A stretch of 17,451 bases of DNA from Bifidobacteriaceae bacterium. GTDB lineage: Bacteria > Actinomycetota > Actinomycetes > Actinomycetales > WQXJ01. The notes under the pieces were generated by a model. The model was not told where the DNA came from. It made no database searches and was given only the letters and a program-made list of their open reading frames with translations. Shown here in pieces: positions 1 through 6,129 of the stretch. The position numbers and the translations under genes were made by a program. Each line of letters begins with the position of its first letter. The first letter of the stretch is position 1. The stretch covers positions 1 through 17,451 of the forward strand of contig JAISCU010000023.1 of NCBI GenBank assembly GCA_031265345.1. The letters run 5' to 3'.

Positions 1-841
1 CCGGACGCATGGCGACGGCGGCGACCGTGCCTCCGAGCGCAGCGATCGAATCACGGACGTAGTCGTAAGCGCCAGCCGACACCCCGCCGCTGACCAGGAC
101 CAAGTCCGAGGCGGCACCCGCCCGTTCCAGGACCTTGGCCGTGCGTCCGGGCTGATCGGGCAGCCGCTCGTGGGATGCCATCACCGCTCCAGCCTTGAGG
201 CAGGCGGTTCGCAGCAAGGTCGAATTCGAGTCGAAGATCCCGCCAGGGCCTGGCGCGCCGTCCGGATCGGTCAGCTCCGAGCCAGTCACCACCACCGCTA
301 CGCGGGGACGCGACCGCACACTGACCCGGCCAGCGCCGCAGGCCGCCGCCGCGGCCAACTGAACCGGCCCCAGCGCCGCGCCGGCGGCCAGGACCAATTG
401 ACCCTGGGCCGCGTCTTCGCCCCGGAGGCGAATGTGCTGCCCCGGTCGAACCGGCGCGGTCGCGCTGACCTGCCCGGCCTCGACTCGGGCCTGCTCGACC
501 GGCAGTACTGCGGTAGTCCCAGTCGGCAGACGAGCTCCCGTCATCACCCGCGCGGCTTGGCCAGCGCGCAGGCTCAATGAACGGTGGTCGCCCGCCGCGA
601 CGTCTGCCATCAGCCGGTAGGTCTCGCCCGGACCCGCCAGCGCGTAGCCGTCCATGGCCGAGTTGTCGAAGGGCGGGAGCGGCAGCCGGGAATGGACCGG
701 TTCCGCCAGTTCGCGGCCAAGCGCCTCGGCCAGGCCGACCGTGACCGGTGGCAGCGGCGCCATCAGGCGCTGGACCGCGTCGAGGTAGGCCTCGACATCG
801 AGACGCACGCGGTGCGGCGTCAGCATCGCGGCACCCTTCAT
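1..841 (-). CDS. moeA: Molybdopterin molybdenumtransferase MoeA (3' end cut by window edge)
   Basis: MoeA catalyses the last step of Mo-molybdopterin formation, inserting molybdate into adenylated molybdopterin supplied by Mog. About 280 residues are visible; the family is usually around 400, so the C-terminal part lies outside the window. Motifs in order are PPFDNSAMDGYA, VMTGARLPTG, RLRGED, VVVTGSEL, GIFDSNS and SGGVSAGAYD. The last contains the conserved Asp (residue 260 from the ATG at 841) equivalent to the catalytic Asp of E. coli MoeA. Two starts are possible. The ATG at 841 sits about 7 nt after a good -10 and would be leaderless. The ATG at 826 has AAGGG (834-838) 7 nt upstream. The gene diverges from modABC over a 98-bp spacer with shared operator-like palindromes, which suggests co-regulation with molybdate uptake. 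Family identity is very secure; the exact start is not. Confidence 0.95.
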   Translation of the reverse strand, partial: MKGAAMLTPHRVRLDVEAYLDAVQRLMAPLPPVTVGLAEALGRELAEPVHSRLPLPPFDNSAMDGYALAGPGETYRLMADVAAGDHRSLSLRAGQAARVMTGARLPTGTTAVLPVEQARVEAGQVSATAPVRPGQHIRLRGEDAAQGQLVLAAGAALGPVQLAAAAACGAGRVSVRSRPRVAVVVTGSELTDPDGAPGPGGIFDSNSTLLRTACLKAGAVMASHERLPDQPGRTAKVLERAGAASDLVLVSGGVSAGAYDYVRDSIAALGGTVAAVAMRP

Positions 842-852
842 AGTTGAAACTA
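841..852. promoter_or_regulatory. Operator-like palindrome TAGT-TGAA-ACTA (copy 1)
   Basis: A perfect inverted repeat TAGT-N4-ACTA that extends to ATAGTT-GA-AACTAT (840-853). It covers the predicted moeA -10 and start codon, a position suited to repression. A near copy lies 22 bp away centre to centre, and a third, perfect copy lies upstream of narK2. The cognate protein is unknown; the Cys-rich HTH regulator encoded in the window is a candidate by proximity only. Confidence 0.45.
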
Positions 853-877
853 TAACGGGTGGTCGTAAAAACTACAA
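849..877 (-). promoter_or_regulatory. Predicted moeA promoter (-35 TTGTAG, N17, -10 TATAGT)
   Basis: On the minus strand, TTGTAG (872-877) and TATAGT (849-854) are separated by exactly 17 bp. The -10 matches the sigma-A consensus in 5 of 6 positions and the -35 in 3 of 6. The expected transcription start falls at about 841-842, on the first moeA ATG, so the transcript may be leaderless. One TAGT-N4-ACTA palindrome overlaps the -10, and a second, near-perfect copy overlaps the -35. This is seen by eye only. Confidence 0.5.
863..874. promoter_or_regulatory. Operator-like palindrome TCGT-AAAA-ACTA (copy 2)
   Basis: Differs from TAGT-N4-ACTA at one half-site base. Its minus-strand reading shares the 10-mer TAGTTTTTAC with copy 3 at 6145-6154. 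The centre is 22 bp (about two helical turns) from copy 1, so two dimers could sit on the same DNA face. It overlaps the putative modA -35 region and touches the moeA -35, so binding here could affect both divergent genes. Confidence 0.4.
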
Positions 878-891
878 TACTTGGGTATATT
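863..891 (+). promoter_or_regulatory. Possible modABC promoter (-10 TATATT)
   Basis: TATATT at 886-891 matches the -10 consensus in 5 of 6 positions and lies in the only A+T-rich stretch before modA. The hexamer 17 bp upstream (TCGTAA, 863-868) is a poor -35, so an activator may be needed or the assignment may be wrong. It predicts a start near 898 and a leader of about 40 nt. Confidence 0.35.
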
Positions 892-898
892 AGAGGGA

Positions 899-914
899 GT
901 GGCGATGACGCCAC
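899..914 (+). other. Hairpin at the predicted 5' end of the modABC mRNA
   Basis: GTGGCG (899-904), loop ATGA and CGCCAC (909-914) form a perfect 6-bp stem with a 4-nt loop. It would sit at the very 5' end of the predicted modA transcript and leaves the ribosome binding site (929-933) unpaired. No U-tract follows, so it is not a terminator. A role in mRNA stability is only a guess. Confidence 0.35.
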
Positions 915-939
915 CACCCCAACGATCTAAGGACACGAT

Positions 940-1761
940 ATGAACAACCTTTCCAAGACCCTGACCGCGATGGCGGCGTTGGCCGTCCTGATCCCTGGGC
1001 TGGGCGCCTGCGGCCAAGCTGCGGCGACCGACGCGTCCGGTAGCTCCAGTCCAACTAGCCTGACGCCGTCCGCCTCCGGCCAGCCCACTGAGACCAAGCG
1101 ACTGACGATCTATGCCGCGGCCTCGTTGACGGAGCCCTTCGAGCAGATCGCGGTCGATTTCGAGGCCGCCAACCCAGGCGTCGAGACAGTCTTGTCCTTC
1201 GACGGCTCGTCCACCCTGGTCACCCAGATCTCCGAAGGCGCCCCGGCCGACGTCTTCGCCTCGGCCGATCAAGCGAACATGGACAAGGCGACCCAAGCGG
1301 GCCTGGCCGGGACGCCGGCAGTGTTCACCTCCAACGCCCTGACCATCGCCGTGCCAGCGGGCAATCCGGGCGACGTCACCAGCCTCGCCGACCTGGCCAA
1401 GTCCGACCTGCGCACGGTTGTCTGCGCCGAAGCCGTGCCCTGCGGAGCCCTGGCCAGGCAAGCGGCGACAGCCGCCGGGATCGAGTTGAAGCCGGTCAGC
1501 GAGGAGCAGAACGTCAAGGCGGTGCTGGCCAAGATCACGTCCGGTGAGGCGGAGGCCGGTCTGGTCTACGTGACGGACGTTCTGGCGGCGGGCGATGCCG
1601 TGGAGCAGATCGAGCTTCCCACGGCAGTCACCACCGAGTATCCGGTGGCCGTCCTGACGGGCGCGGCCGAACCGGGTTTGGCCCAGGCGTTCATCGACTA
1701 CCTGGTTTCCGCCCCCGCCCAGGCGGTTCTGGCCGAACGCGGCTTCACCTCCCTGGGCTGA
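940..1761 (+). CDS. modA: Molybdate ABC transporter substrate-binding lipoprotein ModA
   Basis: Extracytoplasmic oxyanion receptor that captures molybdate (and usually tungstate) for the ModBC importer. The 273-residue protein starts with a lipoprotein signal peptide whose lipobox LGAC places the lipidated Cys at residue 24. A Ser/Thr/Pro-rich linker of about 30 residues follows, as expected for a Gram-positive membrane-tethered receptor. Ligand-pocket motifs typical of ModA are visible: YAAASL (Ser62), DGSSTLV (Ser90/91) and GLVYVTD (Tyr210). The start is supported by AAGGA (929-933) 6 nt before the ATG. Its stop codon overlaps the modB start by one base (TGATG). It is the first gene of the modABC unit and diverges from moeA. 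Confidence 0.95.
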   Translation: MNNLSKTLTAMAALAVLIPGLGACGQAAATDASGSSSPTSLTPSASGQPTETKRLTIYAAASLTEPFEQIAVDFEAANPGVETVLSFDGSSTLVTQISEGAPADVFASADQANMDKATQAGLAGTPAVFTSNALTIAVPAGNPGDVTSLADLAKSDLRTVVCAEAVPCGALARQAATAAGIELKPVSEEQNVKAVLAKITSGEAEAGLVYVTDVLAAGDAVEQIELPTAVTTEYPVAVLTGAAEPGLAQAFIDYLVSAPAQAVLAERGFTSLG

Positions 1762-2570
1762 TGTCCGCCGAGCGGCCCCGGCACGGGCGGTCGCCGCGCC
1801 TGCCCTGGTGGCTGGCCGCCGCCGGGGCCGTGGCCGTGGTCCTGATCGCGGCCCCGCTGGTGGCTTTGACCGAGCGGGCCTCCGTGGGCGGAGCGCTGGC
1901 GGCCTTGGTCCAGGCCGCCACCCGCCAGGCGCTTTGGCTGTCGCTCGGTTGCGCTGGCGTGGCCACTGCCGTGGCCCTGGCCCTCGGATTGCCGCTGGCG
2001 CTCTGCCTAGCCGCCCGGAACGGTCGGTGGACTGCGGCGGTGCGCGCTCTGGTGCTGCTGCCGATGGTCCTCCCGCCCCTGGTCAGCGGCATGGCGCTGT
2101 TGTACTTGTGGGGCCGTCGCGGCGTCATGGGCCCGTTCCTGGCCACACTCGGAGTCTCGTTGCCGTTCAGCACCGCCGCCGTGGTGGTGGCCCAGTCATT
2201 CGTGGCGCTTCCGTTCGTGGTGACCGCCCTGGAGGGGGCCTTGCGCGCCCGCGGCCCGCTCCTTCCCGACGTGGCGAGCACACTGGGCGCGGGTCCGGCA
2301 CGAGTGTTGCGCACGGTCACGCTGCCTCTGATCGGCCCCGCGCTGCGGTCCGGGGCGCTTCTCGGCTTTGCCCGGGCTCTGGGCGAGTTCGGCGCCACCG
2401 CCCTGTTCGCGGGCAACGCGCCGGGCATCACGCGCACGATGCCGCTCGCGATCTACACCGCCTTCAACGGCGGTGCCGGTGGCCAGGAGAGCGCCAACGC
2501 ACTGGCCCTGGTCCTGCTCGCGGTGGCCGCCGTCATCATGTTGCTGGCCGGGAACTGGAGGAACCCATGA
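1761..2570 (+). CDS. modB: Molybdate ABC transporter permease ModB
   Basis: Membrane channel subunit of the molybdate importer, which works as a dimer with the ModC ATPase. The 269-residue protein has a short basic N-terminus and then several hydrophobic segments (the first at about residues 16-36, others to the C-terminus). The cytoplasmic EAA coupling loop is recognisable around residues 170-195 as DVASTLGAGPARVLRTVTLP, followed by the GFARALGEFGAT segment typical of ModB/CysT-type permeases. Its ATG overlaps the modA stop by 1 nt, and its stop overlaps the modC start by 4 nt (ATGA), so translation is probably coupled. Product assignment rests on both sequence and gene order. Confidence 0.94.
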   Translation: MSAERPRHGRSPRLPWWLAAAGAVAVVLIAAPLVALTERASVGGALAALVQAATRQALWLSLGCAGVATAVALALGLPLALCLAARNGRWTAAVRALVLLPMVLPPLVSGMALLYLWGRRGVMGPFLATLGVSLPFSTAAVVVAQSFVALPFVVTALEGALRARGPLLPDVASTLGAGPARVLRTVTLPLIGPALRSGALLGFARALGEFGATALFAGNAPGITRTMPLAIYTAFNGGAGGQESANALALVLLAVAAVIMLLAGNWRNP

Positions 2571-3241
2571 GCGGGGTGGCGGTCAAGGCCGAGGTCCGGT
2601 TGGGACGCGGCGAACTCGACCTGGTGGTGGACCTGGACCTGGCGCCGGGCGACCGCTGTGTGTTGGCCGGCGCCAACGGGTCCGGCAAGTCGACGCTCTT
2701 GAAGGTGCTGGCGGGCCTGGTCAACCCAGTCGATGGCCGAATCGAGATCGATGGCGTGGCAGCGGCGGGCGCGGGCGTCAAGCCGACCCGACCAGAGCAC
2801 CGTTCAGTCGGCTACCTGCCCCAAGAGCGGGCCATCTTCCCGCATCTGACCGTGTGGGGGAATGTCGCCTACCCACTGCGGGGCCGCGGGCTGCGCCGAA
2901 ACGAGGTGGCCAGTCGCACCGAAGAGATGGTCCAGACGTTCGGCCTGACCGCCATCGCCGCCCTGCCCGGCGCGCACCTGTCGGGGGGCCAGGCCGCCCG
3001 AACAGGGTTGGCGCGGGCCCTGGCTGGCGACCCCGGTCTGCTGCTACTGGACGAGCCGTTCGCGGCATTGGATCCGTCAGCCGTCGTCGAGCTTCGGGAA
3101 CTCCTGGCCGGATGGCTGGACCAGACCGGTCAGACCTGCCTAATGGTGAGCCACGACCTAGACGACGCGCAAGCGGGCCGCGGGCGCGTCATCGTGCTCG
3201 CAGAAGGAAGGATTCTCACCAGACAAAACCGTCACTACTAA
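2567..3241 (+). CDS. modC: Molybdate ABC transporter ATPase ModC, short form without TOBE/Mop domain
   Basis: ATP-hydrolysing subunit that drives molybdate import through ModB. All nucleotide-binding motifs are present in 224 residues: Walker A GANGSGKST (35-43), a Q-loop near LPQE, signature LSGGQ (138-142), Walker B LLLLDEP (Asp162, Glu163) and the switch His196 in MVSHD. The classical ModC (E. coli, about 350 residues) carries a C-terminal TOBE/Mop domain that binds molybdate and regulates transport. Here the protein ends soon after the ATPase core, so that domain is absent. The start is fixed by GGAGG (2557-2561) 5 nt upstream and the ATGA overlap with modB. Upstream reading in the same frame is an open shadow of modB, not a fused domain. 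Confidence 0.93.
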   Translation: MSGVAVKAEVRLGRGELDLVVDLDLAPGDRCVLAGANGSGKSTLLKVLAGLVNPVDGRIEIDGVAAAGAGVKPTRPEHRSVGYLPQERAIFPHLTVWGNVAYPLRGRGLRRNEVASRTEEMVQTFGLTAIAALPGAHLSGGQAARTGLARALAGDPGLLLLDEPFAALDPSAVVELRELLAGWLDQTGQTCLMVSHDLDDAQAGRGRVIVLAEGRILTRQNRHY

Positions 3242-3284
3242 CCGATCCACCCGCTTGACAGTGCCTTACAATGTGCTGATCGGT
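3241..3284. repeat. Inverted repeat ACCGATC / GATCGGT in the modC-regulator spacer
   Basis: Perfect 7-bp arms at 3241-3247 and 3278-3284 are separated by 30 bp in the 69-bp spacer before the regulator gene. The gap contains TTGACA (3255-3260) and TACAAT (3267-3272), which are too close to be one promoter. The arms could be two half-sites of an operator or a weak long-loop hairpin. There is no U-tract, so a terminator is not supported. Confidence 0.3.
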
Positions 3285-3310
3285 GAATTCTTCGTCAGAA
3301 AGCAGCCTCC

Positions 3311-4057
3311 ATGCCTTTGTCACAAGGATCCGTCTACGACGGGACCACTGGTCGCACCGAGCGCGGCGGTCGGCGCACCCACATCATCCAGCTGCTGCGT
3401 GACACGCGCGAGCCGCTGTCCGTGGACAAGGTCGCGGAGCTCTGCGGAATCCATGTGAACACGGCCCGGTTCCATCTCGAGTCCCTGGTGGACGCGGGCT
3501 TGGCGGAGCGCCGGACCGAATCGCGCTCCATGCCGGGGCGGCCGAAGGTGGTCTACAGCGGCACCTTGCCGAATCAGACCCATGAGCGCGCCCAGGGCTA
3601 CCGTCTGCTGGCGGAGATGCTGACCACCGCCATCGCGCAGGCGGACCCGGCGGCGCCGGAATGGATGTACCAGGTGGGCCACGAATGGGGCCGCTACTTG
3701 ACCACCCGCCCGGCACCGTTCGAGCAGATCGACGAGGAAGCCATCGACCAGCGCCTGGTGGACAAGCTCGACGCGCTCTGGTTCGCGCCGGAACTGATCG
3801 AGTCAGACGGCTCGGCCCCCTGCTTGGTGCTGCACAACTGCCCGTTCCTGGCGGCCGCCGAACGCTACCCGGAAGTGGTCTGCCAACTCCACGCCGGCAT
3901 GATCAACGGCTCCCTCGACGAGATGCGGTCGGCTAATCGGTTGGTCGAATTGGAGCCCCAGGTCGAGCCCCATCTGTGCCGAGGGTCGCTGGGACCGGCG
4001 CCTGCGACGCCGTTGAAGAAGGTGCCGATCCGGCAAGAACGGTCTGCCCCTTCTTGA
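3311..4057 (+). CDS. HTH transcriptional regulator with Cys-rich C-terminal domain (SufR-like, putative Fe-S sensor)
   Basis: A 248-residue predicted DNA-binding regulator. An N-terminal winged helix (about residues 20-85) contains the recognition region LSVDKVAELCGIHVNTARFH and a basic wing ending in GRPKVVY. The C-terminal half has HNCPF (Cys177), VVCQLH (Cys191, His194) and PHLC (Cys223), with another Cys at 171. This spacing (C-x13-C-x31-C) resembles the Fe-S cluster-binding region of SufR-type regulators. I infer, but cannot show, that it senses iron, redox state or nitric oxide. It lies 69 bp after modC and converges on narK1. The ATG at 3311 is the first in frame after a TGA at 3284-3286; no strong ribosome binding site precedes it. 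The last 42 codons overlap the 3' end of narK1 on the other strand. Confidence 0.82.
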   Translation: MPLSQGSVYDGTTGRTERGGRRTHIIQLLRDTREPLSVDKVAELCGIHVNTARFHLESLVDAGLAERRTESRSMPGRPKVVYSGTLPNQTHERAQGYRLLAEMLTTAIAQADPAAPEWMYQVGHEWGRYLTTRPAPFEQIDEEAIDQRLVDKLDALWFAPELIESDGSAPCLVLHNCPFLAAAERYPEVVCQLHAGMINGSLDEMRSANRLVELEPQVEPHLCRGSLGPAPATPLKKVPIRQERSAPS

Positions 4058-5252
4058 TCCTCATGATCGAGACCACCATCCAGCCGAAGGCGCCCAGGCC
4101 CGAGACCGCCACGGTCCCGAAGGTGGCGGCCTGGATGCCGACCCCGAACCAAGCGTCGATGTACGCGAACAGCGGCGGGTAGGCCACCGCGCCCAGACCG
4201 CCCAGCATCCCGACCAGGCCGCCCACCGCCCCGACGTCGGTCGGAAAATACTCGGGGATGTGCTTGTAGACCGCAGCCTTGCCGATCCCCATGCCCACTC
4301 CCAGGCCCACCAACAGGACCGTGAACGGCACCACGGACAGGTCCATGGTCATGGGCACCGTGGTCGCGACAACGACCAGCAGGGAGGCCGTCAGCACCGG
4401 CCGGGCTCCCCAGCGATCGGACATCCAGCCGCCGAGGGGCCGCAGCAGCGAGGCCGGGAAGATGAACAGGGCTGTCAGGAGGCCGGCCAATCCCAACGAC
4501 ACGCCGAAGGCGGTGGTGTAGAACTTCGGCATCCAGGCGCTCAGCGCCACGTAGCCGCCGAACACGACCACGTAATAGAACGCGAAACGCCAGACCCGGC
4601 ACTTGGCCAGCGGCCGTAGCTGGGTCATCAGGGGCACGCCCCGGCCCGGCCGCTGATCGGCCGGCGGCGTGAGCCACCAGTTGAGGGCCGCGCAGCCGAT
4701 CAAGGCGATGGCGTACATGACCGGCACCAGCCGCCAATTGTTCAGCCCGATGGTGGCCAGCCACCCGATTCCGGGGACCGCGGCCAACAGGGAGGGGCCG
4801 ATCAGCTTGGTGACCGAGGCGCCCACGTTGCCCGCGCCGAACACGCCCAGGGCGAGTCCTTGCTGCTGCTTCGGGAACCAAGCCGAGTTCCAGGCCGTGC
4901 CGACGGTGAAGGAGTTGCCGGACAGGCCGATCAGGAACGCGAACAACAGCAGGTGGCCGTAGCTGTCGGCGAAGACGACCAGGAAGGTGGGGATGGCGCT
5001 GACCAGCATCAAGCCGGTCATGACCACGCGCCCGCCCCAGCGGTCGGCCATCAGCCCGGTCACCAGCCGCCACAGCGAGCCGTTCAGCGAGGGCACCGCC
5101 ACCAGCCAGGCCACCTGCGGCGTGGAGAGGTGGAACTCCTGGCTGATGGGGCTCTGGAGGATCCCGAACTGGAGCCAGACGGCGAACATCAGCGTGAAAG
5201 AAATGGTCGACAGCCACATGACGCGATAGCGTCCAGGCAGCTCCTGGATCAT
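3933..5252 (-). CDS. narK: Nitrate/nitrite transporter, MFS family, NarK1 type
   Basis: A 439-residue major facilitator transporter of the nitrate/nitrite porter family. The first signature is GLSGNSFTVGTAWNSAWFP (109-127). The second (about 318-337) contains GKAAVYKHIPEYFP. The substrate-binding arginines expected in helices 2 and 8 are Arg62 (SLWRLVTG) and Arg271 (SLLRPLGG), matching Arg89 and Arg305 of E. coli NarK. The short N-terminus and sequence character suggest the NarK1 class, usually a nitrate/proton symporter. The chosen ATG at 5252 has GGAGG 6 nt upstream; an in-frame ATG at 5321 would add 23 residues with no support. After the last helix there is a Pro/Ala-rich tail of about 35 residues, whose coding DNA overlaps the regulator gene. 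It is transcribed away from moeB. Confidence 0.93.
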   Translation of the reverse strand: MIQELPGRYRVMWLSTISFTLMFAVWLQFGILQSPISQEFHLSTPQVAWLVAVPSLNGSLWRLVTGLMADRWGGRVVMTGLMLVSAIPTFLVVFADSYGHLLLFAFLIGLSGNSFTVGTAWNSAWFPKQQQGLALGVFGAGNVGASVTKLIGPSLLAAVPGIGWLATIGLNNWRLVPVMYAIALIGCAALNWWLTPPADQRPGRGVPLMTQLRPLAKCRVWRFAFYYVVVFGGYVALSAWMPKFYTTAFGVSLGLAGLLTALFIFPASLLRPLGGWMSDRWGARPVLTASLLVVVATTVPMTMDLSVVPFTVLLVGLGVGMGIGKAAVYKHIPEYFPTDVGAVGGLVGMLGGLGAVAYPPLFAYIDAWFGVGIQAATFGTVAVSGLGAFGWMVVSIMRIKKGQTVLAGSAPSSTASQAPVPATLGTDGARPGAPIRPTD

Positions 5253-5270
5253 AGGGGACCTCCGATTCGC

Positions 5271-5282
5271 CACAACAATGTG
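5271..5282. promoter_or_regulatory. Short inverted repeat CACA-ACAA-TGTG upstream of narK1
   Basis: Perfect 4+4 palindrome with a 4-bp spacer, located 19-30 bp upstream of the narK1 ATG, between its ribosome binding site and the likely promoter region. It could be a regulator site or chance; nothing in the window repeats it. Confidence 0.2.
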
Positions 5283-5340
5283 AATAAAACCAACGTAGAT
5301 TGGAGGTATTGGCGCATCCACAGGACCAAAGTCCCGCTCA

Positions 5341-5349
5341 TGGTGTAAT
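5341..5349 (+). promoter_or_regulatory. Possible extended -10 of moeB (TGG-TGTAAT)
   Basis: TGn followed by TGTAAT (5/6 match to TATAAT) at 5344-5349. No -35 is visible 16-18 bp upstream, which extended -10 promoters can tolerate. The predicted start near 5356 would give a leader of only about 7 nt to the ATG at 5363, or 16 nt to the ATG at 5372. The Crp-like box would then cover the start point. Confidence 0.25.
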
Positions 5350-5365
5350 TGTGACGTAAATCATG
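5350..5365. promoter_or_regulatory. Crp/GlxR-like binding site TGTGACGTAAATCATG
   Basis: It fits the GlxR/Crp-type pattern TGTGA-NN-TA-NN-TCACA in 10 of 12 defined positions; the last two bases differ. It lies between the divergent narK1 and moeB genes, 98 bp upstream of the narK1 ATG and overlapping the first possible moeB ATG (5363). Binding could activate narK1 or block moeB. A Crp/Fnr family protein is inferred from the pattern only; the match to an Fnr box (TTGAT-N4-ATCAA) is poorer. Confidence 0.45.
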
Positions 5366-6124
5366 TTAAAAATGCAAGGAACGGCAACGGACGAGCGACA
5401 CGCGCGCCAGGCCGCCCTGCCCGGTTTCAGCGAGGCCGCCCAGCAACGCCTGGCCCGAGCCACGGTCGCAGTGGTGGGCGCCGGAGGCCTGGGCTGCCCC
5501 GCGCTGGCCTACCTGGCCGGAGCCGGAGTGGGCCGTCTCCGCATCATCGATCCCGATGCCGTGGACCTCACCAACCTGGGACGCCAGGTCATCTACCGCG
5601 AGGACCGCATCGGGCAACCCAAAGCAGCCGAAGCGGCGGCCTGGGTCGAGTCCCTCAACAGCGGCGTCGCCGCCCGGGCCGAAGTGGCGCGGGTCGCGCG
5701 GGGCAACGCCGACCGCCTCTTGGCGGATGCCGACCTGGTGGTCGACTGCTCCGACAATTTCGCCACCAAATACCTGGTCAACGACTATTGCCTGAGCCGG
5801 GGCGTGCCCTATGTCTGGGCCGCCGTCGATGCCTACGAGGGTCGAGTGGGGTCAATCCGGTCGCGTCAAGGCCCTTGCCTCCGCTGCCTGTTCGGACCCC
5901 CTGAAAGCCTCACCGACCTGGCCCAGCCGGGGATCTGCGCGGTCGCCTCGGCCTACGGCCCGGCCTGCGGCCTGGCCGGGAGCATGCAGGCGAGCGAGGC
6001 TATCAAGCTCCTGACCGGCCTGGGCCGACCGCTGAGCGGCGCCGTCGCCTGCATGGACTTGCTGAACGGCCGGATGGACGTCATCGAGCTGAGGCGTGAC
6101 CCCGACTGCCAATGGTGCGATTAG
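5363..6124 (+). CDS. moeB: Molybdopterin-synthase adenylyltransferase MoeB (ThiF family)
   Basis: E1-like enzyme that adenylates the C-terminal glycine of MoaD so that it can be charged with sulfur for molybdopterin synthesis. The 253-residue protein shows the nucleotide loop VVGAGGLG (GAGGLG at 39-44), the LGRQVIYRE and IGQPKA region, VVDCSDNF, and two zinc-binding CxxC pairs (Cys172/Cys175 and Cys249/Cys252). It stops right after the second pair, so it lacks the rhodanese domain found in the MoeZ proteins common in actinobacteria and resembles E. coli MoeB in length. No ribosome binding site separates the ATG at 5363 from that at 5372; both keep the whole domain. It shares a divergent spacer with narK1 and precedes narK2 by 102 bp. 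Confidence 0.92.
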   Translation: MLKMQGTATDERHARQAALPGFSEAAQQRLARATVAVVGAGGLGCPALAYLAGAGVGRLRIIDPDAVDLTNLGRQVIYREDRIGQPKAAEAAAWVESLNSGVAARAEVARVARGNADRLLADADLVVDCSDNFATKYLVNDYCLSRGVPYVWAAVDAYEGRVGSIRSRQGPCLRCLFGPPESLTDLAQPGICAVASAYGPACGLAGSMQASEAIKLLTGLGRPLSGAVACMDLLNGRMDVIELRRDPDCQWCD

Positions 6125-6129
6125 ACACG

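Noticed and set aside
51..917. A minus-strand open frame running through moeA and into the spacer
   Set aside because: It is a different frame from moeA; the frame starting at 841 carries all MoeA motifs, while this one is low complexity.
899..939. Moco or molybdate riboswitch before modA
   Set aside because: The predicted leader is about 40 nt with one small hairpin; the known Moco RNA element is much larger and multi-stemmed.
1808..2566. In-frame extension of the modC reading frame through modB, giving a 477-residue protein
   Set aside because: The added part is Arg/Gly/Pro-rich and is modB read in another frame. modC has a strong ribosome binding site right before 2567.
3255..3272. TTGACA plus TACAAT as a regulator promoter
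   Set aside because: Only 6 bp separate the two hexamers, and no good -10 lies 16-18 bp after TTGACA.
5323..5334. GGAC-CAAA-GTCC hairpin as a terminator between narK1 and moeB
   Set aside because: Only 4 bp of stem, no U-tract on either strand, and it lies in a divergent spacer where no terminator is expected.
5349..5364. Fnr box at the Crp-like site
   Set aside because: Half-sites TTGTG and ATCAT do not fit TTGAT-N4-ATCAA in sequence or spacing as well as the Crp/GlxR pattern.
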